Source: Oreohelix idahoensis (taxonomy: Eukaryota > Mollusca > Gastropoda > Stylommatophora > Oreohelicidae). From it: 64,000 nucleotides of DNA. Shown here piece by piece: positions 10,393 to 22,065 of this stretch. The translations under genes and the position numbers were made by a program. How positions within the stretch are numbered: position 1 is the first letter of the stretch; each line of letters begins with the position of its first letter. The stretch lies in the NCBI GenBank assembly GCA_024509875.1, contig JAMPIV010022934.1:310001-374000 (forward strand). Direction: 5' to 3'. The notes beneath the pieces were generated by a model, which saw only the letters and a program-made list of their open reading frames with translations, was not told the DNA's origin and did no database searches.

Positions 10393-11882
10393 ACGCGTGT
10401 GAAATTGACCCTTCTTTCTGAGCACAGTTTGTCTTGGGCTTCCATCCGTAATCGAATGAGAGCAAGACAGAATGGCAATTATAAAAAAAAACTTGCTGGA
10501 ACAACTTGGGGTGCAGATGAGAAAGTGCTGAAGACGTTGTACACAGGGCGAGTGAGGCCAGTCCTTGAATATGGCATAGCAGCATGGGCAACAGCAGCTA
10601 AGACAAACTTTCATAAAATTAGCAGACTCCAAAATCAAGCAATGAGAATTATAACGGGAGGCATGAAATCAACACCTATAAAAGAACTTGAAAAGATTAC
10701 ATGCCTTCAGCCAATGGAGGATAGAAGAGACTGCAGGGCTCAGCAACAGGCCGAAAAATTCAAAAGACTAACAGACCACCCAATGTGCCATGGAATGAAA
10801 TGCCCTTAGAAAGCAAAGACTCAAACGCAGCAACTTTGTAGAATCAACCAAACCACAGATGAGCGCAGTTTCCATAAATGAAATATCCACTATTAAACCC
10901 ATTTACACTGCACACAAGCTTCCAGTTTGGAAACAAAATCGTTTCCCTAAAATGATAGAAAACATTCCTTGGAATTGAAAGAAAAAAGAGCAAAACTGCA
11001 ACAGATAGAAAATCTATAGCGACAAAATACATAGAGAAAGATTACCCACGCAACACCTGGACCCAAGCATACACAGATGGATCAGCAACAAATGCAACAT
11101 AAAATGGAGGTGGGGGTGTCTTTCTGACCTTAAGCACTGGTGCAGAAAAAAGGCTGTCAGTGACAACAGGACAATTCTCAAGTAACTTTAGAGCAGAGGC
11201 AGAGGCCTTGAAAACTGCAGCAGAGGTTATATTGAGAGAAGAAAGCGCAGAGAGACAAGTTGCTTTCTTTACTGATGCACAGTCAGTAATTGCAACGTTG
11301 AAAAGCCAAAATAATACAGACCTTGATGACCTCAGAATAGTGCTCCACAAACTGTGTCAACGATTCAAAAGTGTTGTGATCCAATGGATCCCATCTCATT
11401 GTAACATCACCGGCAATGAAGAGGCTGCCAGAATGGTAAAAGAAGGTTCACATCTACCTCAGCATGATGCAAGCATAACTTTCGAGGAGGCAAAGAGTAT
11501 TATCAGAATCAGATACAGAAACAAATGGAATGTAGAACATCCAGGTCACACACAGAATGATGCTTACTACCAGCTCAACAGAAAAGAACAAGTGGTAATC
11601 TTCAGACTCCGCACTGGCCGCAACAGATTGAGATACCATCTATTCAACAAGCTAAAGATAGGAACTACCGATCAGTGTAACTGTAGCACCGATAAAATGA
11701 CTGCTGAACATCTGCTTCAAAGTTGCCCCTTATATGCGGTACAGAGAAAGCGCATATGGCCGACGCCAGCTCCTTTCGTGGAAAAGCTTTACGGGGATTC
11801 AAATAGCCTCAAACTGACTACTGCTTTCTTTGAGAACATTCAAGTGGACGTCTGAGAGTGTACGAAGAAGAAGAAGAAGACA
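10393..11882 (+). pseudogene. LINE-A 3' fragment (RT end, RNase H, C-terminus)
   Basis: 5'-truncated copy of LINE-A. 10399-10809 encodes the RT thumb/connection (KLAGTTWGADEKVLKTLYTG, RVRPVLEYGIAAW, PMEDRRDCRAQQQAEKFKR). After a decayed stretch, 11045-11400 gives RNase H (YTDGSATNA, EAEALKTAAE, FTDAQSVIATL) and WIPSHCNITGNEEAARM. 11520-11855 gives the Cys/His C-terminus (CNCSTDKMTAEHLLQSC) ending VDV-TGA at 11855. The 3' UTR is only GAGTGTAC before (GAA)5. Stops at about 10807 and 11100 make it non-functional. Confidence 0.85.
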
Positions 11883-11894
11883 ACCGTAATAACC

Positions 11895-12120
11895 TGTAGA
11901 TATTAATGAAGGAGGTCAAAATTAGACAGCTAAAATATTTTGACCAAGGGAAAAGAAATAACTGAAGACCATAACAGAGGGAAGAGTTGAAGGCAAACGT
12001 GTAAGAGGAAGACAGCACTAGATGTGGGAAAATAACATCAAGAGATGGACAGGAAAGAGTGCACCATCAAGGCAAGAGACAAAAGACATTGGAGATCCAT
12101 TCGATGTGGAGATGGCAGAT
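11895..12120 (+). pseudogene. LINE-F C-terminal remnant
   Basis: Broken frames read IRQLKYFDQGKR, then a KITSRDGQ / RWTGKS-like segment and an RRHWRSIRCGDG-type end. It is homologous to the better preserved minus-strand copy at 57440-57790 (RGRQRYKWEDNVKRWTGKS). It follows LINE-A immediately and ends in a GATGATGATGATGAT stretch (about 12117-12133). Confidence 0.65.
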
Positions 12121-12264
12121 GATGATGATGATGACCTTCAGAGAGTCCTGTTCATTTGTATCCTTGTTCTGTCTCTTTGCTGTTTTTATACGTCTGGTTT
12201 TTGGCGAAGACCTCGCAGTCGTAACCCTTTTAAAAAAAAATATTTTATTTAAACTTTCCTGCTA

Positions 12265-12850
12265 TAGTCCGTTCGGAAATTCGTGCCCACAGAAAGCGTC
12301 AATTTTCTCCAAAACTGTTTGTTGTATGGACATGAATTATTGCATGCAGTCTTAGATTTTCTATGCAGTTATTAATATATTTTTTGCCCTTACAAAACTC
12401 ATGTCATGTTCGAATTTTCTTCTTTACGTTATATAAAAAAAAACTTACTGTTGTCTGGGTTAATTTTTAGTAGTTTTACAGGAAAATTACAAGATCCGTT
12501 CAAAAATATTTTTGTTGGTTTGAATTAGTTACTCGCGACTGTGTACAATAGGTGCGCACTCGTGCGGACATGTAGTCACTACACTAATTCAAACAACAAA
12601 AAAAAATATTTTTGAACGGATCTTGTAACTTTCCTGTAAAACTAAGAAAAATTAACCCAGACAACGGTAAGAGTTTTTTTATATAACGTAAAGAAGAAAA
12701 TTCGAACATGACATGAGTTTTGTAAGGACAAAAAATATATTAATAACTGCATGGAAAATCTAAGACTGCATGCAAAAATTCATGTCCATACAACAAACAG
12801 TTTTGGAGAAAATTGACACTTTCTGTGGGCACGAATTTCCGAACGGACTA
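12265..12850. mobile_element. Foldback element copy 2 (TA target)
   Basis: A 586-bp element about 95% identical to 9277-9861, with the same 260-bp inverted arms and the same centre (TGTGTACAATAGGTGCGCAC). TA flanks at 12263-12264 and 12851-12852. The sequence outside the TA differs from copy 1, so it is an independent insertion and not a duplication of the locus. Confidence 0.85.
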
Positions 12851-12852
12851 TA

Positions 12853-14106
12853 CCAATTTTCTGCTCGTATGTTACTGGGGCCCGGAAAGGAAGCAAAGAG
12901 TACTAACACTTTGCCACACCAGGAATGTCGTAGAAGTCGATAACAGAGGGTTTGGTTTGGGTATGGGGACGGTTTACTCCATTCTGTGGAAACTTTAAGC
13001 CTAACAAAAAAAACAAAAAAAAAATATTCAACAGCAATATGAACAAGTCATTCAAAGCAAGGAATTAAAATACTTCAACTCAGCCATCCAAGATGGAAGA
13101 AAGTCCTTTATTAGGAGTCTTGTGGCGCAACCCAGAGAAAGCTTCACGGATTCTTGGCTGCTGACTCACTTTTATTCTTCTTTGACAACTGAAAACACGT
13201 TGAAGATAGGGAACTGTGGACAGACATGACAGAGGTTGAAAAATAAGAAGTCTTGAACGGATGACACGTGACTGGGAGGCATATACTGACGTTTCTGCCC
13301 TCGCCCCTAGAATATTAGTTTACTATTTGGTCTGTTTAAAAATTCGCATACAGGTAGGCAGATTTATAGATTTCTTCATTCTAGGCACGTTTCTTTAAAC
13401 TTAAGCCGTAGCAAACGAAGTTACGCTTTTTGTTTTTTAAACGGCTGGTATATTTTGGGAGTGGGGCCTTGTGTGTATGTCACAGACTGAACCAACGATA
13501 ATGTTTACACTGTACATCGGCTCACGGTTTTCTTCTTGAGAAATTAATTTATTTACAGCCCACAGTTACACAGTACAGAAGAGAATTATAACAGGTTTAA
13601 ATTGTGATCGCCGTGCCGAAAAGTTTTGGGCCAGTTTGTTCCTGGAGCTGTTTTTGATGTCTTGAATCTATCCAGTCTTTAATATTCTCCCGTGTCGTGT
13701 TGAAATATTTCTTCCTTAGTGGTTTCTCTTCTCTTGAAGTTAAATTCAACATTTATTATCAAGTTTGTCTTCTCTTGAAGTTAAATTCAGCATTTGTTAT
13801 CAAGTTTCTCCTCTTTGGAAGTTAAAGTCAGCATTTCTTATCAAGTTTCTCTCTTTTAGAAGTTAAATTCAGTACTTGTTATTACAGTTCTCATCTCTAA
13901 TTCAGCATTTGTTATTTAGTTTTCTCATTTCTCTCTTCTCATGACATGTCTAAGGGACTGCCATTAATTGAAAACTGTCTTTCTCCCCTCCCCCGCCCCC
14001 CTTTGAGGACTTAATTAACTGTTTTGATTATTTCTAGGTCGTCCGAGTTCTTCGTTGCATCGTAATATAATAACCACGTCTCTGTTGCCTTTGATTACTT
14101 GTCATT
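12853..14106. other. Spacer, mostly unrecognised
   Basis: No gene recognised. A diverged tandem repeat occupies 13735-13930. Short A-rich tracts at about 13005-13025. Confidence 0.5.
13735..13930. repeat. ~40-bp diverged tandem repeat, about 5 units
   Basis: Units share GAAGTTAAATTCAGCATTTG and TTATCAAGTTTCTC. Divergence grows toward the right. Confidence 0.7.
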
Positions 14107-14357
14107 TGTTTCGTGCGGTGGCTAGAGCGCTTGCTTCTTGAGGCAAAAGGGGCCGGTTCGAAACCAGGTCGCTTAACGCCTCAATCTACCCAGATGGGTA
14201 CCTGACTGTTCATGAGTAAAGGAAGGCAAGGCAGTAATAGTAAAGAAGGGAACTCGTCATCCTACCTTAACAACCGCTGAGATCAAGTATATGATGAAGT
14301 TTCTAACACTTTATTCCCGTAGCGACTGTATTTGCTTTGGGGACGACTTTAACCTTT
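14107..14357 (+). mobile_element. SINE-A copy 4 (near full length)
   Basis: A tRNA-like head is visible: CGGTGGCTAGAGCGCTTGC (A-box region), then GGTTCGAAACC, a good B box at about 14155-14166. The body follows (CTACCCAGATGGGTACCTGAC, AAAGAAGGGAACTCGTCA, GTTTCTAACACTTTATTCCC) and ends in a TTTAACCTTT tail. The head could be mistaken for a tRNA gene, but it lacks a foldable cloverleaf 3' half. Confidence 0.8.
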
Positions 14358-15189
14358 GTAGTAAATTTTGTTTGTATTGTAAAGATTTGTGTATGCGTTT
14401 TGCATTTTCCAATTAAAATTGTTTTCTAAGCAAAAAGAGAACATTGTAGTATATACAGTGCATGCATTATTTAGTTGAGACTCGTCAGGAACAGTTTTGA
14501 AAGTTCTTACGGATCGCAAGTGACTACAGAACCATGGATTTTTTACTCTGATCTAGACACAAGTGTGCCATGGGGCGTATAAGGAAGTTACTCCGAAATA
14601 TGTAGACATTTTAGTTTGTCCGTAGTGTTTGTTTGATCTAAAGCCGCAGCTATAGGACCTCCTAAAACGTTTATTTTTGGCACTAATGTTTGGAGTTGGC
14701 ACCGAGGCGTGACATTATCTGGTCCAATGGCCATCTCGCGCAGAGCACATAATATCGGATAGGATCGATAGTGCGCGTTCAAAAAAAATCTCCTTGACCT
14801 CTGACAGAAAGAAATTCGGTCGCGTGGCAGCAAGTTCCAGAGTTCTGCGCAACAGTTACATGTTACAGACAGTGAGTTGTATCAGCGTACATTAGAGGGG
14901 TACAGTTGTGGTTTAGTTACAGTTCTCATGTGTGGTACGGATTACAAGTTATTTTATTTTTAGAACCTTATTAAAAACTTGCCGTGTTATAACGTCATGC
15001 CGTACTAAGGAACGTTTGTTTGTATTAAGGCTATATTTGGCACAGAATACTTGTAACATGATTGAGTCCAGCGTTGGGTATCACGTTAAAAATCTGGCTT
15101 ACGTGTACTTCTTATCTGTAGCAGTGACCTCTGGCCAAGTCGATGTTCGCAGATCATTGGACTAGATTGTGATTGCCGTAGGTAGACAA
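14358..15189. other. Spacer, nothing recognised
   Basis: No recognisable domain or repeat. Frames at 14588-14833 and 14932-15165 are isolated, without splice or family support. Confidence 0.5.
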
Positions 15190-15435
15190 ATAGTGTTCCA
15201 CGAGGGTTTATCATCATCATTTCACTTTGGAGCGTAGAGGTACCACTACAGCTGTCCCTGTGAAGCCTGCATCAAAGCCCGCGTGCTCGTGCAGCAGTGT
15301 TGTCTGTAACAATTTCCTTTACATGTCGAGGCTACCAGCCCTGTACACAACCTCCTTATACGACATGCCCGAGGGAGCTGTAGTCATGCTCTTTCCTTGT
15401 GTCCCCTGAGACCCCCCGGGCACTTCACGGGGTAA
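15190..15435 (+). mobile_element. SINE-B copy
   Basis: Family signatures in order: ATCATCATCATTTC, ACTACAGCTGT, GTGCAGCAGTGTTGTCTGTA, CAATTTCCTTTACATG, CCAGCCCTGTACACAACCTC, CTTATACGACATGCCCGAGG and CCCCCGGGCACTTCACGGGGTA. The family lacks a clear tRNA head and may be another non-autonomous class. Confidence 0.65.
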
Positions 15436-15964
15436 AAGTTTATTGGATGATGAAATATAATTATCGGAGATGTGTTATCATATGTGCTACCATCCGATGA
15501 TGTTATTTAGTGATACATTGAGAATATTTAAAATGTTTCCGTCACCATACTGCGGTGTCTGTGCAACAGTCACATGACTAGATCAGCTTTAGGGGCATTA
15601 TAAACCAACGTTTTAGTCTTTGAAGAAGTCGTAGTTATTTCGTGTCATTATATAAAATCTGTAATTGCTGTCAGCGAATGTTTTGTTAGGGAGATGCCGA
15701 TAGTGGTACTGTCGCGTGGGTATGGGTACTGCATAACCGTGTAGAATATTGATTATTGGACACGCGAATTGTTAGTTCTTAAACCGTCGTCTTCATTTTC
15801 CTAAGCGCTCCTACACGGGGTAGTTCTTGAATGGTTAAACACATTTGTTGTCGTTTCTGTACAAGAAATATCACGCACAATGCTTCCTGCGTGCAGCCTG
15901 CCCTTTTCAGAAGTCTGAGTTTGTTATCTAATCCGATTATTAATATTCTATAGTAACACAGCAT
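15436..15964. other. Spacer, nothing recognised
   Basis: No repeat family or coding signal recognised. Confidence 0.5.
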
Positions 15965-16120
15965 CGTGAGGCTGGCAGCCTTGTCGTGTTAAACAAATTG
16001 CTTAAAAAACTACCACTGCAAGAGAATGTGGACGCTTTGGTGTTTCCTGCAGGACGACCAGCTTCAGGGGTGATCTGATGCTCTATAGAGAGTGACAAGG
16101 AAGATGATAATGATCAGGGC
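15965..16120 (-). mobile_element. SINE-B partial copy
   Basis: Reverse complement aligns with 28050-28150: AAGCTGGTCGTCCTGCAGG, CTTGCAGTGGTAG and AGCAATTTGTTTAACACGAC. Confidence 0.6.
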
Positions 16121-16385
16121 TCTGGAGCTGGGTCGTGGAGCACTGGAGCAGCAGGTTATTGACCTGAGTTGGAGCGGAGCCGGAGCACAGCAAATTTTTG
16201 GCTGCTCCACTGACCCAGTTTTTTTCAGTCCAGAATGAAAAGCATACTATATATATATATATATAACTATATATATTGGTTTTTCCTGTCCTTTCTCCTT
16301 GTAAGACGTATTACTATTTGTGTGTTTTTTTTCCCCCATTCTACTATATACAACTAGTAATTAGAATACTTTATATGTGTGTTTT

Positions 16386-16660
16386 TTTCGCGCTGGTGTA
16401 ATGGCTTCGGCGTTGTACTGGCGACCAGGTGTTCATGGTTCAAACCCGGGCGTCGGCGTTTGAAGAAATGTTTACGGCCGGAAATTTGACTGAATAGCCT
16501 GAACGGCTCCTGTGATAAACCCTCTGTGGATGGGAAGGAGCGAAGCTCCTGACCGGGTTGGAAGGAAAGTCCTCAGGTTCCCCAGCCTCGCAATGACATG
16601 TCATTGGGCCGAAGGGCTGAAAGCCTAAGTGCCGCTGGTTAAGAAAAAAAAAAAAAAAAA
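16386..16660 (+). mobile_element. SINE-C copy 1 with target duplication
   Basis: A complete tRNA-derived SINE: A box TGGTGTAATGG (about 16394-16404), B box GGTTCAAACCC (about 16437-16447), a GC-richer body and a poly(A) tail (about 16643-16660). It is flanked by a 13-bp direct repeat ATATGTGTGTTTT at 16373-16385 and 16661-16673. The intact duplication points to a fairly recent insertion. A related copy sits on the minus strand at 61398-61760. Confidence 0.9.
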
Positions 16661-16673
16661 ATATGTGTGTTTT

Positions 16674-17796
16674 ATTTGACACTGGAGTTAATTAATATTT
16701 TAAACTGTACATTTTCAGGGTTAATTAACTCAGAAAAAAAAAGTCACACTTTTAAAAAGAAGAAAAATTGTACACTGCTATGATGAGAGATTAACTTAGT
16801 CCATAATCAGGAAAAGAACAAATTTGTAAGAGCAGGAGTTACAACCAAAGGAATATTTAATAGTAGAGTATGTTGTTCTGTAAAGTTGACACCCTTCAGA
16901 AACAGCTGGCTGTTCTACCCACACAAAAAAAACTCTTTAAAAAATAATTATTGGAGAAATGTACACTGCTTAACCTCCGATAAGTTATAATTAGGATATA
17001 CAATGTCTATAATTTTAGAGTTTCCTCACCAAGAGCTTAAGCTCAGTGACAGTGGGTCAAGTCAAGTCTAGTCGAGAGAGTCTGTTCCGATTGCCACTTT
17101 TAAATTTTCTCAAACCTCTATCTCGACTTCGAACTTGTTCCAGCATTCATTGTACTGCTATCGGCAGGTTTCTTTAGCGTGAGTCTATAGAACGTCAGGT
17201 TTTGTTTAGTTTTCTCTACATGTTTTCACAATGCTGATCTTGTCATACCATCTCAATCCTCCTCTTCTGCGACATAATATAAATGTATATACACACGCAC
17301 ATTTATATCCAAATTCGAAGGCCTCAGATCCTCCAACTAATTCTTGCTCATTTATCTTTTTTTTTTTTTTTTTTGGTATCATACAATAACGAGAATTATA
17401 TGACACCCTTGATGACTCCCACTTTTAATTTGTTTGTTATATCAGTTTTTATTTTATTATTTATCTCTTGCTTTTGAGTTCATTTTGGGCCATTCATTTT
17501 CTCCTCATCGCTTCTGTTAATATGTCTTCAAGATCTAAGGTACATGATTTTACCCCCCTTGCGTAGATGTTTAATAGGCAAGGAGACAAAACACCCCCCC
17601 CCACAATCGTCTTTTTAAATCAATGTATGGAGAGTAACTCTTACCACACTCTATTGCTGCTCCTTGATCTTAGGCTACACTACTTATTAGTCTGACGTCA
17701 TTCCTATACTGATCTATTTTTGGAGGCATCTAGTTTAACTCTTCATTTTGAACTTTTGTCACTGTCTGAGTCAGTGAAACATTTCAATACCATTTA
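16674..17796. other. Spacer, nothing recognised
   Basis: AT-rich, with a poly(T) run at about 17358-17376. No gene or repeat family recognised. Confidence 0.5.
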
Positions 17797-18112
17797 GGGA
17801 CCCAAAGATGCAGCAATAGAGAATGCAGTCAGCGACCCATAGCTTGACTGCTTGCGTCAGGGTCAGCGAACCAGAGCTGACCAAGACCCTACACCACCTC
17901 CACGTGGTGGTCCTGGAAACAGGCTGCATCACTGCAGATGGCTGAGAGAGTAGGGATCGAAGAGGGAAGGCAAACCCGGTCCCAAAAAATGCCGTGCTGA
18001 AGTCGGATGTGCCGGCCGAAAGGCGCAGATATCTCAGCTCCGGTGTAAACAGACACAACGCAACCAACGTTTTTTTCAGGACGAACGAGGAAGAAGAAGA
18101 AGAAAGAAGAAT
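17797..18112 (+). mobile_element. S element copy 2
   Basis: Plus-strand S element starting GGGACCCAAAGATGCAGC. It continues through GTGGTGGTCCTGGAAACAGG and CCGGTCCCAAAAAATGCC and ends GGACGAACGAGGAAGAAGAAG. No clear target duplication. It lies directly against SINE-A copy 5, whose head is missing. Confidence 0.8.
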
Positions 18113-18303
18113 CACGATATCGTCACGCTTCAGTATACCCAACTGTAAATTAGTACCTGGCTATGCTCGTGTGTTAGGGAAGGAACAAGCAGCGAGGAAG
18201 GGAACTAGTCACCCTACCTCTCGATGCTGGACCACGTTTTGTGAAGTCTCTAACACTTCACTCCCCTAAGGCCGCATCAGCTATAGGACTATCTTTACCT
18301 TTT
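18113..18303 (+). mobile_element. SINE-A copy 5 (headless)
   Basis: Starts at the ATCGTCACGCTTCAG body and carries CAACTGTAAATTAGTACCTG, GAAGGGAACTAGTCACCC and GTCTCTAACACTTCACTCCC, ending ACTATCTTTACC. The 5' part was probably lost to, or displaced by, the adjacent S element. Confidence 0.8.
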
Positions 18304-18439
18304 TTATATTTTCTAATAGTATCTGTTTTTTTTTAAACATAATATTGCGTCTCAGTTTTTCTTTCCCTGTCGAAAAAATTTAACTAATTTCATTGTTTTA
18401 TTTGTATTTTGTAAAGTACGGTAGCTGTTAACGTATATG

Positions 18440-18745
18440 GTTATCACTGGGAAGAATACACTGGCAATGGATATGACATACATTGAGGACACCTACTGAT
18501 AACATTACCAGGCAATCTTTGTTCTGGACCCCCCTCACAGTAAGAGATGCAGAGGTAAAACGAAAAACACACGGCGAAGAGAACTTGAGGCAGAAGTGAC
18601 AATGACGAGGAGGACATGACAAGACCTTGACCTAATGGGACGCGACAAGACCTTGACCTGATGGGACGCGACAAGAGTACTTGGCGTGTATTTATTGAAG
18701 GCCTGTACTCCTTGGGCAGTTGAAATGGGAAGGAATGAATGAGAT
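18440..18745 (+). pseudogene. LINE-G C-terminal remnant
   Basis: Decayed frames show the order found in LINE-G: a GHTLRxPTDNITRQ-like segment (about 18462-18515), an RGxTKNTRRRELEAEV-like segment (about 18540-18600) and a WRVFIEGLYSLGS-type end. A 27-bp segment (CGACAAGACCTTGACCT..) is duplicated in tandem at 18615-18672. Homologous to 52396-52825. Confidence 0.65.
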
Positions 18746-19978
18746 GTGAGTTCTACCCTGTCCGCTGCAAGCTAAAATAGCTGTCCGTTTCTAACGCAGA
18801 ATCGCATACCACGTGACTTGAGCTCCGCGCTCAAAGCCAACGAATGACATGAACTCCAAGAATGCATGCATGAGTAGCCTAGATGTATGAGTGGAAGTTG
18901 TAGAACGTTTCGCTTTTACGTTGCCGGGAATCAGTCATTGATTTCTCAGGCGCACAAAACGTGACTGAAGCCGATCGAAGCCGGCAGATTTTTATTTGTA
19001 CAAATCCCATTTTGCAGTCCTAAAGTGCTACATGGATGCTAGCAAATGTGACTGACAGCATAAGTGTGTCTGCCTTTTTGCTGGTTAATAATTTTAAAAA
19101 GATTCTACTAAATGAAACGTAGTCGTGTGCTTTTATTGTATAATTCGCCGAACACTGAGAAGGTGCGAGCAGCGTTGGCATAGGTGGCAGTCCTTTTTAA
19201 CACACTTCCCTTTTAAGGCTTTATCATGTTAGCAGATAGATACTATAGGTCCTTTTCAGGACTTAGTATCTAACAACGCTGCATGAGGTGGCAGTCCCTT
19301 TGAGAACTAGCCCTGTTCATGGCTTCATCATTCTAGCTGATAGAAGCTAGTAGTCCTTTTATTCCCGACAGCAGAGTCTTTAATAGTTGGACATGCGACC
19401 ATAATATAACCGACGAATCCAGTGTCTAGGTTGAAGATTGCGCGGCTCTCCAAAAGGAGGCAAAATTTTAATAATAATTAGTTGAAAAGACTTCTTTTTT
19501 TTTAACCAACACTATTTCAGTTAATGGAGTTCACTTAGTTTTGAATGCCGAATTCCGCTGTAATACAACCGACAGACGGAAGTCTAGGTTGAAAGGTACG
19601 GGCTTTGCCGCAATAAACTATAACCCCCCAGGGGGGAAAAAAAGGAGAATTTGTTGCACAATGTTGGATGCCACCTGTGACAGGAGAGTTATGTCCACAG
19701 AGTCACAGCTGTAAGACATCGTTAAAACCTGCTTTCGTGTGTGTCCTGTGTCAACTGAAGGAGTGAATGCCACCTTGTTTGATTTAAGGATCTATCTTCA
19801 GCTTACAACACACGTACAAACACGCTAGCAATGAAACACAGGAGAGCTTTCTATTTGCTGTAGAACAATGATTCAGACGATGAAGCAATTTACTTGAGGG
19901 GAAATATTTTAAGATTAAAATTAAATAGATTAATTCTCATACCGCGGGGAGAGGAATTTTATTAATGTAACTCACGTG
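18746..19978. other. Spacer with a local ~105-bp duplication
   Basis: 19171-19260 and 19276-19365 are diverged duplicates (shared AGGTGGCAGTCC, GGCTTTATCAT and GCAGATAGA-like segments). 19402-19440 and 19560-19597 hold two copies of a short motif (ACAACCGAC..TCTAGGTTGAA) seen elsewhere in the window. No gene recognised. Confidence 0.55.
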
Positions 19979-21318
19979 GTAAGGAAGAGAAACGGCCTTA
20001 GAAAATCATGAAAGAAGAAAAACGGCCTTAGAAAATCATGAAGGAAGAGAAACGGCCTTAGAAAATCATGAAGGGAAACGGCCTTAGAAAATCATGTAAG
20101 AGAAACGGCCTTAGAAAATCATCAAGGAAGAGAAACAGCCTTTGAAAATCATCAAGGAAGAGAAACGGCCTTAGAAAATCACAAAGGAAGAGAAACGGCC
20201 TTAGAAAATCATGAATGGAAACGGCCTTAGAAAATCATCAAGGAAGAGAAACAGCCTTTGAAAATCATCAAGGAAGAGAAACGGCCTTAGAAAATAATGA
20301 AGGAAGAGAAACGGCCTTAGAAAATCATGAAGGGAAACGGCCTTAGAAAATCATCAAGGAAGAGAAACAGCCTTAGAAAATCATCAAGAAAGAGATACAG
20401 CACTAGAAAATCATCAAGGAAGAGAAACGGCCTTAGAAAATCATGAAGTAAGAGAAACGGCCTTAGAAAATCATGAAGTAAGAAAAACGGCCTTAGAAAA
20501 TAAAGGAAGAGAAACGGCCTTAGAAAATCATCAAGGAAGAGAAACGGCCTTAAAAAAAATCATCAAGTAGGGGAAAAGAGACAGCACTAGAAAATCATCA
20601 AGGAAGAAAAACGGCCTTAGAAAATCATCAAAGGAAACGGCCTTAGAAAACGGAGAAACGGCCTTAGAAAATCATCAAGTAAGAAAAACGGAGAAACGGA
20701 AACGGCCTTAGAAAATCATGAAAAGAAAATCATCAAGGAAGAGAAACGGCCTTAGAAAATAATGAAGGAAGAGAAACGGCCTTAGAAAATCATGAAGGGA
20801 AACGGCCTTAGAAAATCATCAAGGAAGAGAAACAGCCTTAGAAAATCATCAAGAAAGAGATACAGCACTAGAAAATCATCAAGGAAGAGAAACGGCCTTA
20901 GAAAATCATGAAGTAAGAGAAACGGCCTTAGAAAATCATGAAGTAAGAAAAACGGCCTTAGAAAATAAAGGAAGAGAAACGGCCTTAGAAAATCATCAAG
21001 GAAGAGAAACGGCCTTAAAAAAAATCATCAAGTAGGGGAAACGGCCTTAGAAAATCTTCAAGAAAGAGACAGCACTAGAAAATCATCAAGGAAGAAAAAC
21101 GGCCTTAGAAAATCATCAAGGGAGAGAAACGGCCTTAGAAAATCATCAATGGAGAGAAACGGCCTTAGAAAATCATCAAGTAAGAAAAACGGCCTTAGAA
21201 AATCATCAAGAAAGAGAAACAGCACTAGAAAATCATCAAGGAAGAAAAACGGCCTTAGAAAATCATAAAGGGAGAGAAACGGCATTGGAAAATCATCAAG
21301 GGAGAGAAACGGCCTTAA
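19979..21318. repeat. 30-bp minisatellite with higher-order repeat
   Basis: About 1.34 kb of units built on GAAACGGCCTTAGAAAATCA plus a variable AT(C/G)AAGGAAGA spacer; some units are shortened. A block of about 285 bp at 20291-20575 recurs at 20757-21040, giving an approximately 466-bp higher-order period. The array reads open on the minus strand only because the unit lacks stops. Confidence 0.95.
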
Positions 21319-21319
21319 C

Positions 21320-21520
21320 AAAATGTCTATCTTCAGTTCTTTTCACCATAGGTGTTTTTCGGTGTCCCTCTGCCACTCTGACCGTGGAGATTCCAGAACA
21401 AGGACTATCTTGTAATGCTATCAGCAGGTGTGTGTCCTCACTGTTTGTCCTATCTACCGCAAGTATCTTCTCTGTCTATTTCCACTGGTGCCGGTCTGGT
21501 TCGTCGTTAATTTGACGTGA
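21320..21520 (-). pseudogene. LINE-G C-terminal remnant
   Basis: The minus strand shows the LINE-G order (RPAPVEIDREDTCGR-like, then ITRxSLFWNLHGQSGRGTPKN-like) with stops. It abuts the minisatellite and is truncated at both ends. Confidence 0.55.
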
Positions 21521-21724
21521 AGTTTTTACAGGGTGACTTAGCCAGTCCTGTACTCAACCCTCCATAGTCGCCTTTTGCTACTTGCTTGTTTGGTTACAGT
21601 GTTGCTGTTCTTTGCTCCTCTTTATCGAAACGCGGTCAAGAGAGATGCATTTAGTATGGAAGCTTTCTGGTTTCAATACATGAAAGGTAAAAGGAGGTTA
21701 AATGATCCCGTTACACGCCCATTG
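21521..21724. other. Spacer, nothing recognised
   Basis: Short spacer with no support for a gene. Confidence 0.4.
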
Positions 21725-21945
21725 AGGCATATTGGGAATATGGTGTTAGGCCCATATTTTCTCGACCATCGGCACACTAGGGGTGATGTGGTCAGCATCA
21801 CGCCGGCCGCCTTAACCTTCCCAGCGTTACTCTGGTACCCAGTTCATGAGGCTGGGTCGACCCCGGAGCTGTTTGCGGTCTAAAAAATCCCACCACAAAT
21901 GGGGATCGAACCATGGAATCACCGAGCTAGGAAGCCATCGTTTCA
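21725..21945 (-). mobile_element. Candidate SINE-D
   Basis: On the minus strand a perfect B-box-like GGTTCGATCCC (about 21904-21914) is preceded by TAGCTCGGTGATTCC. A GC-rich, SINE-like body follows (CTGACCACATCACCCCTAGT). The A-to-B distance looks too short for a normal tRNA head, and only one copy is seen, so this stays tentative. Confidence 0.4.
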
Positions 21946-22065
21946 GTACGTAAACAAAACCCCCAAAAACATGTCATATAATAATTATGACAGTGAGGTT
22001 GGTTGTGTAATCATCAAAAATTAATTCCATCGTCCCCGTTTGTGGACACCATGCTGCTGTCATAT

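Noticed and set aside
12853..14106. Possible host exons in the longer spacers (also 25576-27019, 51141-52395, 54701-55552 and 59962-61066)
   Set aside because: I looked for conserved-domain-like peptides next to GT/AG sites and saw none convincing; this cannot be excluded without transcript data.
14107..14180. Possible tRNA gene (A and B boxes at 14110-14166; likewise at 16390-16450, 34560-34620 and 59780-59830)
   Set aside because: Each sits at the head of a repeated SINE with a common body and does not close into a proper acceptor stem.
16120..16220. GGAGC-rich stretch that might be coding
   Set aside because: Reads as imperfect short repeats with no splice sites or domain; treated as low-complexity spacer.
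19979..21318. CRISPR-like array
   Set aside because: Units are contiguous and variable in length with no unique spacers of constant size; this is a eukaryotic minisatellite. The same applies to 58383-59392.
21058..21321. Repetitive FLRPFLSLDDF-type frame
   Set aside because: Translation of the 30-bp minisatellite.
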